From NCBI GenBank assembly GCA_035236585.1, contig CP141133.1:45277729-45341728 (forward strand): DNA of 64,000 nucleotides, written 5' to 3'. The notes under the pieces were generated by a model. It worked only from the letters and a program-made list of their open reading frames with translations. It searched no databases and was not told the origin of the DNA. The translations under genes were made by a program, and so were the position numbers. Shown here piece by piece: positions 37,345 to 49,347 of the stretch (positions are counted from its first letter, which is position 1; every line of letters begins with the position of its first letter). This DNA comes from Warburgia ugandensis (taxonomy: Eukaryota > Streptophyta > Magnoliopsida > Canellales > Canellaceae).

Positions 37345-37590
37345 CTTGAGATGAGTTGATCTGACATGATGTGAGATGATATGGACCATATCTCTGCTAG
37401 TGGTGCTTGAGATGAGACAAAATAATATCTCCTCATCTTACTATTATTGGTGCTTGAGATGAAAGTCATCTCATCCTAACTCACACTTAAAACAAAATTT
37501 CAATTATCTCACTTCATCTCATGTTAAATGTGGTCATCTCAAGCTAGATCTCATATAATCTCATCTCATGTCAGCTCATTTCATCTCAAG
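37345..37590. repeat. MITE-like inverted repeat with internal direct repeats
   Basis: The left end CTTGAGATGAGTTGATCTGA pairs with the right end, whose reverse complement reads CTTGAGATGAAATGAGCTGA, and pairing continues for about 40 bases. The motif GGTGCTTGAGATGA also recurs in direct orientation near 37341, 37400 and 37449. No target duplication is clear. Confidence 0.55.
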
Positions 37591-38199
37591 AATTGCTAAA
37601 ACCATATTCAAAATATGCATGTGATATCATTTTAAAGAACCTCAATTTATCATTTCCCAAACATTAATGCATAACATTTTCCACTCTAAAATGCTATAAC
37701 TAATAGGAATTACCATTTTAAAGATACTATAACTAATTATAGCATGGACAATAATATTATTCAACCTATTCCTATAGTACATTTGGTTAGTAATCATCTA
37801 GCAACCTAGAGCTATGGATTTCTTACATGGTGCTTGAATGTATTAGGTAGGCCATGCACTAGCACCACATAGACGATTTAGAAAATTAAATACAGAACAT
37901 GTAAACAAATCCTAATAGATTGGATGGTTAACATCCAATGTAGAGGATGGTCTACAAGATCAACAATTTGATCAGCAATAATTAATGTCCCACCATATTA
38001 GTTTATTGCAAGTGAGTTCATGTAGTGTTTTGCTTGTTCACATACAATAATTTTGAATCACTTACCAACCATTCCTTATAAAATTCTTTTAGCTGTTAGT
38101 CTCAGATGCTCCAGATCACAATACATACAAGATAAACAAATAATAAACATAGAGTTATGACAAATTAGGGTAGTGAGATTGCATGGATTATAACTCTAC
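37591..38199. other. unassigned stretch, possibly Copia LTR
   Basis: No coding sequence is seen. It could be the far part of the 3' LTR of the Copia element to the right, but without the partner LTR its edge cannot be placed. Confidence 0.35.
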
Positions 38200-38741
38200 C
38201 AACTGATGGAGTTTTCTAATATCTTTTCCTTTAAACAACAATCTCTCAACATGAACCTAGTAATAAAATCAACAAGGAAAAGAAATGATAACTTATAGGC
38301 AAAGCAAGGAAAATAATCATAGAACTTCTTTGTAATCAACTCTCCAAAGCATGAACTAGGATCTTCATGAGGATTGTCAAGGTTAGATTGATCAAGATAT
38401 TCCACTCTCTCTACCTTCCAAAATGACACAATATAAGATGCATAAGAGAGGAAAAACCAAGTAACTACTTTGTATATCTCTAATTAGATTTCTTACTCTG
38501 CAAGATTTTGGTGACCTAATACTAGCCCTCCAATTCTATTAATTACTTTAGAAGTCCTAATTAAACAAGGATAAATAATATAGGTCCCATTCATAAATTA
38601 ACTTGAATGTGTCCCTCCATTCTAAAATGTATAGATCATCTAATGGTTGATCAAGCCAATCACATGATATGACACATGATCTAGTTTAATATCCTAAGTT
38701 AGAATTTGATCTTGTGGTTTAATTGATCATTATAATCATCA
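38200..38741 (-). repeat. part of the 3' LTR of the second Copia element
   Basis: On the minus strand the sequence after the purine tract starts TGATGATTATAATGATC. Without a 5' LTR for comparison only this edge is supported. Confidence 0.45.
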
Positions 38742-38751
38742 TCTCTCACTT
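38742..38751 (-). other. Copia polypurine tract
   Basis: The minus strand reads AAGTGAGAGA just before the LTR start TGATG, the usual layout (AAGTGGGAGA then TG) in plant Copia elements. Confidence 0.65.
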
Positions 38752-38759
38752 GGTAGATT

Positions 38760-39436
38760 AAATTTTAGAAAATAAAAAGCTCATCTATCTCTCCTCAATC
38801 CCAGTGAGTACCTTTGCCTTAAAAATAGATCTATAGTTAAGGCCTTAGTCAATGGATTAGGCAACATTTTAGAAGTAAGAGTATGACTTACAGTCATTAT
38901 TCTCTTTCATACAATGTCAAACATATATAGATAATGTACCACTATTTGCTTGCCCTTCAAACTAATCTTGCCATTCCTAAGTGTGTACACATTAGCTATG
39001 TTATCATACCTTAGCTCTATAGGAATATCTGAGCATGCATATAGCTGCAAATTTGCTAGTAAGTCTTGAACTTAAATAACTTTAGGGGCAGCCAAACTAC
39101 AAGCTACAAACACAACTTCCATGATGGAGCTGGCAATGAGATTTTGCCTTTTTCTACTCCATGAAACTATAGCACCATTAAACATAAATAGATAGTCAAC
39201 TATGGATTTCTTCTCATCCATGTCACTTGCATAATCTCAATTTGCAAAGCCTGAGAGCCTCAAATCATTAGTAGCCACTAAGTAACCAAACACTCACTTA
39301 ACCACACTACAATAAGAAACACCAAGGTCACTTTAAAACCTTCTCGAAAGGCCAATAACAAAGCCCATATCTAGTCTAGTACATGTCATGGTGTTCATTA
39401 AACTACTTAGAACTTGAGAATATGACTTAGATCAAC
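38760..39436 (-). pseudogene. Copia RNase H and end of RT
   Basis: The sense strand gives the C-terminal RT block (MTCTRLDMGFVIGL), then RNase H with DYASDMDEKKSIVDYLF, IVSWSRKRQNLIASSIMEV and LYACSDIPIELRYDNIANVY, and a closing segment in which KMLPNPLTKAL is recognisable. These are the standard blocks of Copia RNase H. Stops are frequent. The segment joins directly to 42053 when the intervening solo LTR is removed. Confidence 0.82.
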
Positions 39437-42052
39437 TGTAATGACTCCAATTTTTGTAATATTAAAATCCCAAGATAGCAATAAAAAGTTCAGTTTTTGA
39501 AGATAAGGGCATTTTGGTCATTTCACTATTCATCCTAACTGAACTCAGAAATTTGGTCCTAAAAATGGTACCATTAGGTGCGTATTGGAAAAATGAATCC
39601 AACAAGACCAAAATCACCCAAAACGGAATTAAAATGAGCAAGTTATGGCTCTTTGAAGTTTAGGGGCAAAACTGTAATTTTTACAAAAACGGTTTTAGCC
39701 TGCAAAACACAGGGGCCCGTTTTGATACTGGCACCCTTCATCTTCCATCTCTTAGAGGGTTCTAGAAAGGTGGTGATTGGAGGAGAAATCACCACCATTC
39801 TAGAGGTTTCTCCACTGCCATTCAAAGGCGGTGAGAGCCCCCTCTAGAACCCTCTCATAGCTCTATAAATAGAGCTCTTGGGCACCTCTAATGGCAGCCC
39901 AAAAGGTTGGAGAAAACCTGTTTTGGAGGAGTGACATAGAGGGGAAACAAGGAGAAAAACCTAACAACGAGCCAAGTATGCCCAAGATCCCTCAAAACCC
40001 ATCTCCACCGTAGTTCTAAGATCAATTTCCCTAGGTTTTTGCATGAAAAACCATGCAAAATGGAGCCCTGGAGACTCACCAAGGACCCAGGGACGTTCCC
40101 TGGGCCGCACTGGTTCAACAGGGTCGAACCAAGGAGTTCTGAGGATGCCCCGGTTCCCCAACGAACGTCCCATTTGAAAAAAACCAAATGGGCGCGTCCG
40201 GGGACGCGCCCGCAAGAGAGAGAATCGAGAGGGAAAACCCGGCACGTCTGCAGATGCGCCCTCTGAGGCGCACGCCACAGATGTGTAGCGCACTAGCGAG
40301 GTGGGTTTTCTCGTTTCTTAAGGAAGCCGAGCGCATGACGCAGACGCGCAACGCCTTAGCATTCCATCTTTTCATTCTTGAGACCCTTATGTACATGCGA
40401 CACTAAAACACTTATAACTTGAGATCTAGAGCTCTGATTGAGGCGTCGCAAAAGGCGTTGTGTCCATGTCGACGATGTGGACACACCCAAACTATAAAAT
40501 CCATGATCAAGGCCTAATAAAAGGTGGGCATGACCCTTAGAATAGGATGGTGGTGCATGGCCGCTAGACCTTTGGGAAACTGATAATACCAAGGCCCAAT
40601 TAGGACCTTAGGACACCCATAGGCATAGGGATGGACCCCTAATGTCTAAGTAATAAGACCAACTACTCTAAAACCCATAAAAGATGGGCCAAACTAACCT
40701 TGAGTCCCCAAACCGTGTTCAGGAGCGTACGAGGACAAAGGGGTTAGCGCGACCTAGTTAGGTAGGTGCTCTATCGCTACTAGATTCTTTTAAAAGAACT
40801 ATGATTGTTTTGCAAATACATTATTTAAGTATATGACTTGTTTAGCATGCATGTGAAAAATGCTTTATGCATAGACATGTTTTGTATATACATTATGCAT
40901 AGATGTGTTTTGCAAACTATTGCATACATTGTATGATCTATGAGAATTAAGTTCTTGCAAAGATTGCATGTCCTTGAGGATTGCCAAAAGACGCTGGAGT
41001 GCCGAGGGCCAGGCAGTTGTGAGGGACCCAAAGACGACAGGTTTTGAAAAGAGGTTTTTGGCTTATTTGATCTTATGTGATTTGGGCTAGTAAGCCCATG
41101 GGTGTTATGCCAAGGGGTCTGGGTTGGCCACCCAGCCTCTACCACTATTAGGTGGATGGGTACCACGCCCAAAAAGAGGCAACGTCCCTTCGTCGACTGC
41201 ATGTGGTACAGGGGGCTACCACTGGTGTCACGGTACTGGGTTGACGTGTCATAGGCCCCGTGGAGGCTATGACCGAGTATCCTCAGGTACCCGGGGACCA
41301 CACGGCGAGGAGGTCGTGGGCATAGTTGGACCCTATGGTTTATGGACTTATTTGCATTGCATATCGCATGAAATGAGGTTGGTCGACCATAGCATACTAG
41401 ATATCCATGAGTTGGATTCGATAAAGCATCTTATGCATATCATAATGTTATGATATATATGTATATGATACTTTTGATTTTGGATTATGTGATCCTTTAA
41501 GTCGTTACTATTTCAGTTTGACAATGGATTTTGATATTGATATTGAACTTGAGTATTCAGACATGCACATGTTTTGGAAAGAGCATATGATTTTAAAACA
41601 TCGCATGCATTATAAAACTAGTAGTGATAGACTCCTACTGAGTATAGTATATACTCACCCAATCCTCAACATTTTTCAGGATAATTCCATCCACGAGTAG
41701 AGGACATCTGTATTAGTGCTACGAGCAAGTGAATAAACAAAGGAGACAACTATACATGTGAGTAAACTCTCTACCCTTTGGACATGTATTTGTATTTAAT
41801 TATAGTTGGGCTGTGTGCTGTGAATGGATAGATCTGGGGAAAAACACTTATGATTTCTAAAGCTTTTCAAAAACTACCTTGGTTGTTGTGAAAGCAAATG
41901 ACACTTGGGGTTTTCAAAAAATGGGTTTTAAAACAAAAGATTTTTTGCTGCATTGCATGGTTTTTATAAAATGGTTTTCAAATAGGGATGCATCCCACCT
42001 TAGGAATTAGATATTGCATTTAAAAATGCATGAGAAAACCCGAGTCATCACA
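39437..42052 (+). repeat. solo LTR, Tekay-like, 2.62 kb, perfect target duplication TCAAC
   Basis: TCAAC occurs at 39432-39436 and 42053-42057. The edges are TGTAATGACTCC and GAGTCATCACA. Copia RT reads on across the gap once the segment is removed. The whole LTR aligns in reverse to 28242-30796. The TATA box at 39863-39872 fixes the plus orientation. Confidence 0.93.
39863..39872 (+). promoter_or_regulatory. TATA box of the solo LTR
   Basis: CTATAAATAG lies about 425 bp from the U3 edge and is conserved in the related LTR at 30360-30369. Confidence 0.7.
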
Positions 42053-43109
42053 TCAACTTCATGACCAATCTTTCCACATCACTTGAGGGAGCCATCTTCT
42101 TACTTAACTAAGTATCCTCATAGCTTGGCGAGTCAATGGTTTTCCACCTAACTGTGCCAAATCTCTTGAGGACATGACCGATATACAATTCTTAAGACAA
42201 GCTAAGTTTCTTGGCTTTCATATTCTTTTTCTCTTAATACCTAAGATATAAGGCTTCATCCAAATGTTTTGTTTCAAACTAGGTCTGAAGCTACTATTTT
42301 GTTTTAACAATCATATTTAGATCAGCATCAATCAACAATATGTCATTAGCATATAATCACAACAATATAAATGCATTCCCATTGACAAAGGAGCATACAT
42401 AGTGGTCATATATCTATTGGACTCACAACCATACTCCAATATAACTTTATGGAATGTATAATACCATTGTCTCCATGATTATCAATTTTAGTCTATAAAG
42501 ATATAACTAACCTACACACTTTACCTTATAGAGTTTCATTTGAAAAATCCGTAAGAATCTACATAAAGAGACTTAATGAACCTTAACACTTTAAATCAAT
42601 TTGGTATAATTCCAGGTCCAAGTGTTCAACTATCACCATCAAAATCTTAATCAAGGTACATCTAGACACTATATAGAAAGTCTCCTTATAATCGATGTCC
42701 TCAACTTGAGAAAAGCCTTTGGCAACTATTGTAGACCTATCCTTCTCAATTCAGCATTAGATTTAGTTTCTTATTAAAGATTCATTTACAACCAGTGACT
42801 TTCCTAACTTTAGGTAGATCATCATAAACCCAAACTTAGTTTTTTATGATGGAATCTTATTCTTTCTAAATAGAAGCTAGCCAGTTGTCACTATCCTTAA
42901 CATTATCAACCTTTGGAATAACTTATAGGATCATTATCTATTTGAGCTTCATCATCAACCACGACATTCTTTTTTATCTCTCCTAGCATCACATAATGAT
43001 CCCTAAGAGTAGAAAATGGTCTCCTATGTCTTCTAAATCTAGAAACCATACAAACTGTAAGAGAATAATATATGATCTCAACCAAATCAATAGATTTCTT
43101 CTGATGCTT
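42053..43109 (-). pseudogene. Copia reverse transcriptase remnant
   Basis: From right to left the sense strand gives the linker before RT (RFRRHRRPFSTLRDHYV), the RT fingers (STIVAKGFSQVEDIDYKETF, then HLDLELYQIDLKC), and the palm near 42345, where the family's YVDDML is changed to YANDIL. The thumb follows, with LSLSELYIGHVLKRF-type sequence (a stop is inside it) and APSSDVERLVMKL. The motif order fixes the family. The changed YVDD and many stops make it inactive. Confidence 0.82.
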
Positions 43110-43763
43110 TGTGGTAACCCAGGTTTTCAAAAGACTTTCTAAAATGAGTTTGAAAGGCTAGGCCTGTAGTTTGATTTTTTTTAACAAATAAGCAAAAACA
43201 TTTTCAATGAATATAATTTTCCAAAAACGCAAAGGGTCATATCTATTGAGTAAACACATTTTGTAAGTTTCAAAAGTCAAAAGTTTTAAATTTTAAAATA
43301 GCCCAAATCATATTAACCATTTCGCAAAATATTGTCCAATTATAGCCCATAGTCCAATATGTACAAAACATATATATATATATGTCCAAAATGATAAAAG
43401 TAATATATGTACTGTCCATCCACAAAATCCTAAAGACAAATAGGTATGTTCTATGCAAAATGTACATCATTGCCATGGTCTTGATCTGCGCTAGATGCAC
43501 TTTCTCAACCTCTTTGCTCTTTACCTTGTCATGCTTGTTTGTGGTGTGTGAGGGTGAGTACATGGGTAAAATCTAGCAAGAAGAACATATACTACAAAAC
43601 AAATTTGATGGTGCACACAATGATGCATTTAATGTACATCCTTAGGTATCACCCCCAAGTTTTTTCAATAATAACACATGCATGTTTTAATGCAGCTCAA
43701 GAATACATTATCAACATACCACCTAAGTATCTGATTCAGGATATGATTCATACATGTACAATA

Positions 43764-45850
43764 TCATCATCATCAAAATTTTTTTATCCCAATTAGGGGT
43801 CGGCTACACAAATCTTTATCCTCCACTCACCTCTATCGAGTGTCATCACTTTATTTAGTCGAAAGTTTTTAAAATTTAGAGCTTTCGACTTTGATCGACT
43901 CATTCCTTCTAATTGGTGATATTTTTCATCTTCCTTGGACATATCCAAACTATCTAAGTCTACCCTCCTACATCTTATTACCTACTGGTGCTACTCTTAA
44001 GTTTCCTCTAACATTTCATTTCTAATTCTACCTTTTCTTTTCATGCCACTCATCCATCTCAACATCCTTATTTTGGCTATGCCCATCCTATGTACATGTT
44101 GTTCCTTAACTGACCAACAATTTGATCCATAGAACATGGCCAGCTTTATAGCCATCCTCTAGCATTTTCCTTTGAGATTCAGTGGCACTTACTGATCACA
44201 ATAAACTCCAAGGAACATCTCCTTTTGTTCTAACCCACTAAGATTCTCTCTGTAACATCCCTCTTAATCTCTATGCTCTCATGAACTATCGATCCCAAGT
44301 ATCGAAAATGGTGTTTTGGGTGACTTCATGGTTATCAATCTCTATCGGTGCTTCACTCCTACTCATCTCCTTGATAAAATTGCATTCCATTTACTCTGTC
44401 TTAGTTCAAATAATTTTAAATCTTTTAGACTTTATAACATCTCTTCACAACTCTAGTTTTGTGTTTACACCCTCCCTTGTCTTATCAATCAAAACATTGT
44501 TATTCACAAATAACATGCAACATGGAATCTCCTCGTGCAATTATTTTGTTAACTCATCCATAACCAACTTGAAAAGGTATGAGCTCAATGTCGATCCTTA
44601 GTACAATTCTATAATGCTAGGGTAATCATCAATATCTTCCATAGTGGTCCTAACCTTCGTTATTGCTCCCTCATACATTTCCTTAATCATGTTTATATGA
44701 CCCCATAAAACCCCTTTCTTGCCCAACACCCACCATATTAATTCTTTAAGGACTACATCATAAGATTTTTCTAAGTCAATAAAGACCATGGGGAGGTCCT
44801 TATCCCCCTATATTTCTCTATCAATTTCTAAGTAGGAAAATAACTTCCATGGTAGACCTCCCAAGCATGAAAACAAATTGGTTTTTCGATACACTTGTTT
44901 CATGTTGTAGTCTTTTCTCAATTACTCTTTCATAAAGTTTCATGGTATGGTGCATTAGTTTGATCCTATGATAATTAGAGCAACTCTGTATGTCCTTTAT
45001 TCTCCAACATTATACCCTTCATGTAACCTATCATATCCTTCCCTTTCTTTTCCTACATGACCATTTAAGTCTACTCCTGTAAATATTACCTTTATGTTGG
45101 AAATTTCTTGCATTACTCCATTTGTATGTTCTTAGAGCTATCTCTTCATTCTATCTTTCAACCCTACTTGGGGGGCATATGCACTTATAACATTTATGAT
45201 ATTTTTTCCCAGAACAAGTTTTATTAGTAGAATTATATCTTCTTCTAAAATCTACAACTTTATCCTTTAATTCTTTATCCACCACTATCCTACAACATTT
45301 GTATTATTGTCATTTCCTACATATTATAGATCCATTTATTTATCTAGTTTTTGAGCCCCTTTCTTCTTGGTTTCTTGAACATAAGCTATGTTGACTCTCT
45401 AATGTTTCTTTGTATCTATTAACTGTATACTCTTACATGTTATTGTGCTTATATTCCATGTGCTAATGCGAATTTATTCTCTTGAGCTAGTCACTTTACC
45501 TGTGAACATCTAGAATGGCACATGAAAGCCTACCTCCTTCCCATTGCAATGGTTCTAATGCAATGTGTCACTTTGGAGGGAACATTCTACCAACCCTCTC
45601 CCATTTTCCATTGCTCTTGAAATTCAATATAGCATGTTGTTTATTGGGTAATGCTCTAGTAGTCCTAGCCCATTTCCCGGTACATGTAGGATTTGAAGCT
45701 ACATGTTGCTTGTAGGGAGTGCCTTAGCCTAGGAGGATGTCTTAGTCTTCAGATTCATACTATAGGATTTGCCAAAAGATTTTACACTAGTTGGCAACCT
45801 GACACAACCTCCTCCTTAATCCAAACTTGGGGCTATCTGCAAGATTGTAA
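43764..45850 (-). mobile_element. RTE-like LINE, about 2.1 kb, internally deleted or decayed
   Basis: On the minus strand it runs from a 5' region (TAAGGAGGAGGTTGTGTCAG type, near 45800) through endonuclease to RT and a 3' end with GTAGCCGACCCC, GGGATAA and a GATGAT tail at 43764. That 3' end is characteristic of plant RTE-type LINEs. An intact element of this kind is somewhat above 3 kb, so parts are missing. The right edge is approximate. Confidence 0.78.
44200..45480 (-). pseudogene. LINE endonuclease and reverse transcriptase remnant
   Basis: The endonuclease part shows VQETKKKGAQ near 45370 and SAYAPQVGLKDRMK near 45170, typical of APE-type LINE endonucleases. The RT part 44789-44598 gives MVFIDLEKSYDVV, LIWWVLGKKGV and INMIKEMYEGAITKVRT. 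The expected FADDIVLID is FVNNNVLIDKTREG near 44500, so the catalytic aspartates are lost. The enzyme would nick target DNA and prime reverse transcription there. Stops and frameshifts are spread through it. Confidence 0.8.
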
Positions 45851-46868
45851 AACCACATGGCAGAGTTATCCATGCATATAATAAGTACAAAATCCATAAT
45901 GCATCCATGCAAAGGATAGTCCATGCTATTTGTAGAACAGTTATAGAATATGACACATTCAGTGCTTTAAAAAGCACAGTAATACCGTGTTAAAATACAT
46001 CATCAGTGGAGGTACCCTTTGTCATGGGGTCTTATGAGTGCCCCAAACACTCATCATCTGGCATTATCAACCATTACATCTGCTCATGAGTACTCACCTA
46101 TGACTATTACAATCTAAAGCATCATCATGCCACATTGACCTCGGGTGTCAATGTCCCTGTCGCACCTAAAGAGGGATGCCTCAAAAAATCTAAATCTTAT
46201 AAATCATGAACCATTATGCTATAGCCACTACCCAACCATAGGTTGATCTTCATATTCAATTGTCGATACTAAAGTGGGAGACTAGTATCATCTAACATGG
46301 GGGAAGCCTGGATCATAGCATGTGGCCTTCCCATGATGCCACACCCAAAGTTTAGCCACTTTATAGGGCTTGGTATCAAATATCCCAAGTTTAAGAATGT
46401 GGGTGACCAACCCTACTACCTTCTAGCATAGTGTCCACCAGGTGAAAACTCCCATAAAAAACAAATCCATGGAAATCAGGTTTTCATCTTAACCTCAAAT
46501 AGGTAAAAAACATTATTGACACTTTGGTCAAGTTGTGCATGCAAAAAGATCTCACAAGACATCTTTGCACAACCACAACCTCACATTGGGCAAAAAATTA
46601 CCATGACCCAAAGATCACCCCGTGCAAATCAAAACAAGAAACCTCAGGTATCTCTATTCTCTGTACGAGTTACTAGTCATGCACTGATCCTAAACATAAC
46701 CAAATCACAATCAAAATACAAGTTGCTAGTCATATTGCAAACCAAAATACAAATCATGAATCAAAAACCTAAATCACTATAAAATTTCAAATACTCATCA
46801 AAATTTAGGCCATGCATCAAACCCAAAATAAAATCAAAACTCTGATCAAAATCAAATTGTGAACATGA

Positions 46869-46890
46869 ATATATATATATATATATATAT
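46869..46890. repeat. (AT)n microsatellite
   Basis: Eleven AT units, flanked by CATGA and TCATG so that the tract sits inside a palindrome. Confidence 0.9.
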
Positions 46891-46893
46891 TCA

Positions 46894-48540
46894 TGTAGTG
46901 CCCCAAGTTTTTAAAACAAAATTTTAGTATTTAAATTCATTTTGAAAGGCAATATTTCTATTTAAAAATTCCTTTTGTAAAACAAATCATGCAAAAGAAA
47001 CTTTTTCAATTGAACTATTTCTAAAATCCCTAAGTGTTATCTATTCAAACTTTATATAAATAAAAACTAGACTCACATCAGAGTCCATAATGCTCCATTC
47101 TATTTCAAAAGATAATTCCAATAAAGTTCAATAAACATAGTTGAATAGTTAATACCTGAGTACATCCATAGTCCACCCAATAAAATAAGAATGATAAGCT
47201 CCAATTTATCAGTTTCTCACTTTTCTTCTTCACTTCTGAATGCTGGGTCAGGTGAGTATCTGGGGTATACTTAGTATATATAACTAAAACTACAAAACTA
47301 AAAATTTATAACATTTCAGTTTGATGAGTTGAAAATATGTTTCTAATATGAGGAAATCACGTGGCTAACTTCTTATTAGTCATTTCATAAAATGCAAATC
47401 CACTCATTTTTATACACCATGCACATATATATAGAGTGAGTAGATATCACAACTAATAATTTGAAAATAAATCATGAAGCATCATATATCTTAAATTAGT
47501 AAAAAAAACTTATAATAATATTTGAGGTACTCTCTTATGCCAATAGGAGTTCCAACTATCATTGGAAACTTCTGTCAATTTGGTCATGAATACTCATCTA
47601 GCAACCATAATCTAGGTTGATGTTTTGAACCATCATCCTACTCCTCAAGAGCATAAAAAAAAATCTCATGGGATCCAAACTAGGCTCACAAATAGGTTGA
47701 CTAAATCGTGTGCCTGCCAGTACTAATAGGAAATTATGTGTATCCATCACGAGGCCTACGAATATGGATTGAAAGTGGGTCATGGCTACCACAATAAGAA
47801 TAATGCTACTATTAGGGTGTGGTTATCTACCACCTCTTGTGGTTAGAGGCTAGGAAGCTAACCTATACTTACATCATAACATAACTCCCATAGGATTCTT
47901 TGCTTATCTCAAATATGAATCCTGAGTATCACCATACCCTTATACGTTTTACAAAATCTCTGGAAAAACTCATCATACAAATCAAAACATAATCATACAA
48001 TAGTTCTTTTTCAAGCTAAAATAAATGTTCATACATGATTACATAGTAGCTTACTTTCAAGCTAAATTAAAAATTTATTCATCATTTGGAAAACTTATTC
48101 AAACATATCAAATTCAAGGAACTATTTCATGCCCAAACTAAACATATCGAGCATCAATTCAGAGTTCAAAACTTACCATTTTGTAGCATCATAACATGAT
48201 AACAACTAGGTCATTTTGCATTTAAAAAACTGTGAGTTTTAAAACAAATATATACTAATGTACAAAAACAAATCTATCAAACCTCACTTTGGGATTTCAA
48301 AATTGCAATTTGCTAGATGTCAACCAATATCATGATTGAAAAGGCATCTAAATGATTCAAAATCGGCATAGTAAAGATCGTCCATTTCCATGCATATATT
48401 AGATTAAAAAATGTTAATTTCCTAGAATTCTTTTAAGTCAAAAACCAACTTAAAGGGAACCTACTAGCATGCTAAAAATAGTTGGTATCATGCTTCACTT
48501 AAAACTCGAGAAAAATACATTAAATTGTAGTCAATACAAC
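46894..48540 (-). repeat. LTR-like sequence, left edge clear, right edge uncertain
   Basis: The left edge TGTAGTGCCCCAAGTTTTT resembles the U5 edges of minus-oriented LTRs. A possible right edge is TAGTCAATACA at 48538, similar to GAGTCATTACA, but the five-base flanks do not match, so the end is a guess. Confidence 0.4.
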
Positions 48541-48824
48541 TTGCTAAAATCATTTATTCATGTACCCTTTTTAAAACTTGGGAAAGCATCTTTTACAAGA
48601 TAATCTTCTAAACAAAAATCAAATATGATATAGGCATAATTCCATACAAAAACTTGTACACAACAATCTCTATTGAGCATAAAAAAAAATAAAATAAGAA
48701 AAGATAATAGGGTTCAATGGCAATGCTAAAACCGAACTTGATAGTGCTCGAGATAAAACTAAAATCCATCTCTAATACATTAGTATATTTAGGAAAATTG
48801 TGGTCTAGAATGGATAGACAATTG

Positions 48825-49347
48825 TATACAAGATATGAGATGAGAATCCCAAGAGTTTTTTAAGATCAAGAGATTCAACATATCATAGAAGGAGATTAGG
48901 ATCTAGAGGATAACAAAATGAATGTGTAGGATTTTAAGGATTGTTGAGAATTAAAAAGTCAAGATATAATAGAATAAGATCATAATTTGAATAAGACAAT
49001 AGGAAGTAGAAATTGGGAGGAGTCTAAGCCAAAAAAAATGGAAAGGAAGACCTAACAAATTGGGAAACTAGTAAGACATCTCCCTAAGTGCAAGACATCT
49101 TTAGGATATGGGAAGAAAGGGGGAAAATGTGAAGAACGAGAAGGATACAGAAGGGGAAAAAGAAGGAGAAAGAGAAAGAGAAAGAGAAAGAGAAAGAGAA
49201 AGAGAAAGAGAGAGAGGGAGAAAAGTCTACACCAAGAGATCCATCTATGTAGTACATTTTGGAAAAGAAGACCGTAGAAGATCATTTTGCTTCAAAAAGG
49301 TAGCAGGCTTAGGAATTCCCTAAACTAACTTGTTTTCGAAGTAATAT
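48825..49347 (+). repeat. direct duplication copy 1, left part (continues at 61776)
   Basis: It aligns with 62015 onward from ATACAAGATATGA to the site where the Athila element inserted, and continues at 61776-61831. Shared blocks include AGAAGGAGATTAGGATCTAG and CAAATTGGGAAACTAG. The right portion is purine-rich. Confidence 0.8.
49155..49215. repeat. (GAGAAA)n tandem repeat
   Basis: About eight hexamer units ending in a GA run. The equivalent place in the second copy (about 62305-62400) is purine-rich but not a clean array. Confidence 0.85.

Larger units (their letters stand above)
38200..43109 (-). mobile_element. second Ty1/Copia element, 3' half, split by a solo LTR
   Basis: On the minus strand 43109-42053 and 39436-38760 together give Copia RT and RNase H, followed by a purine tract (38742-38751) and the start of a 3' LTR. 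The element lacks gag, protease and integrase because LTR sequence begins at 43110. The 3' LTR left edge is unknown, so the start given is approximate. Confidence 0.75.
43110..46893 (-). repeat. LTR-like sequence, U5 edge at left, interrupted by a LINE
   Basis: The left edge TGTGGTAACCCAGGTTTTC matches the left termini of minus-oriented LTRs here and cuts Copia RT. The blocks 43110-43763 and about 45850-46893 have the same AT-rich character, with short blocks such as GGTGTCAATGTCC that recall LTR interiors. The right edge and target duplication could not be found, so this may be a solo LTR or part of a larger element. Confidence 0.5.

Noticed and set aside
48491-48495. TGCTT as target repeat for the LTR starting at 43110
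   Set aside because: It follows a CA and matches the left flank, but the preceding sequence does not look like the family's LTR edge and five bases are easily matched by chance.
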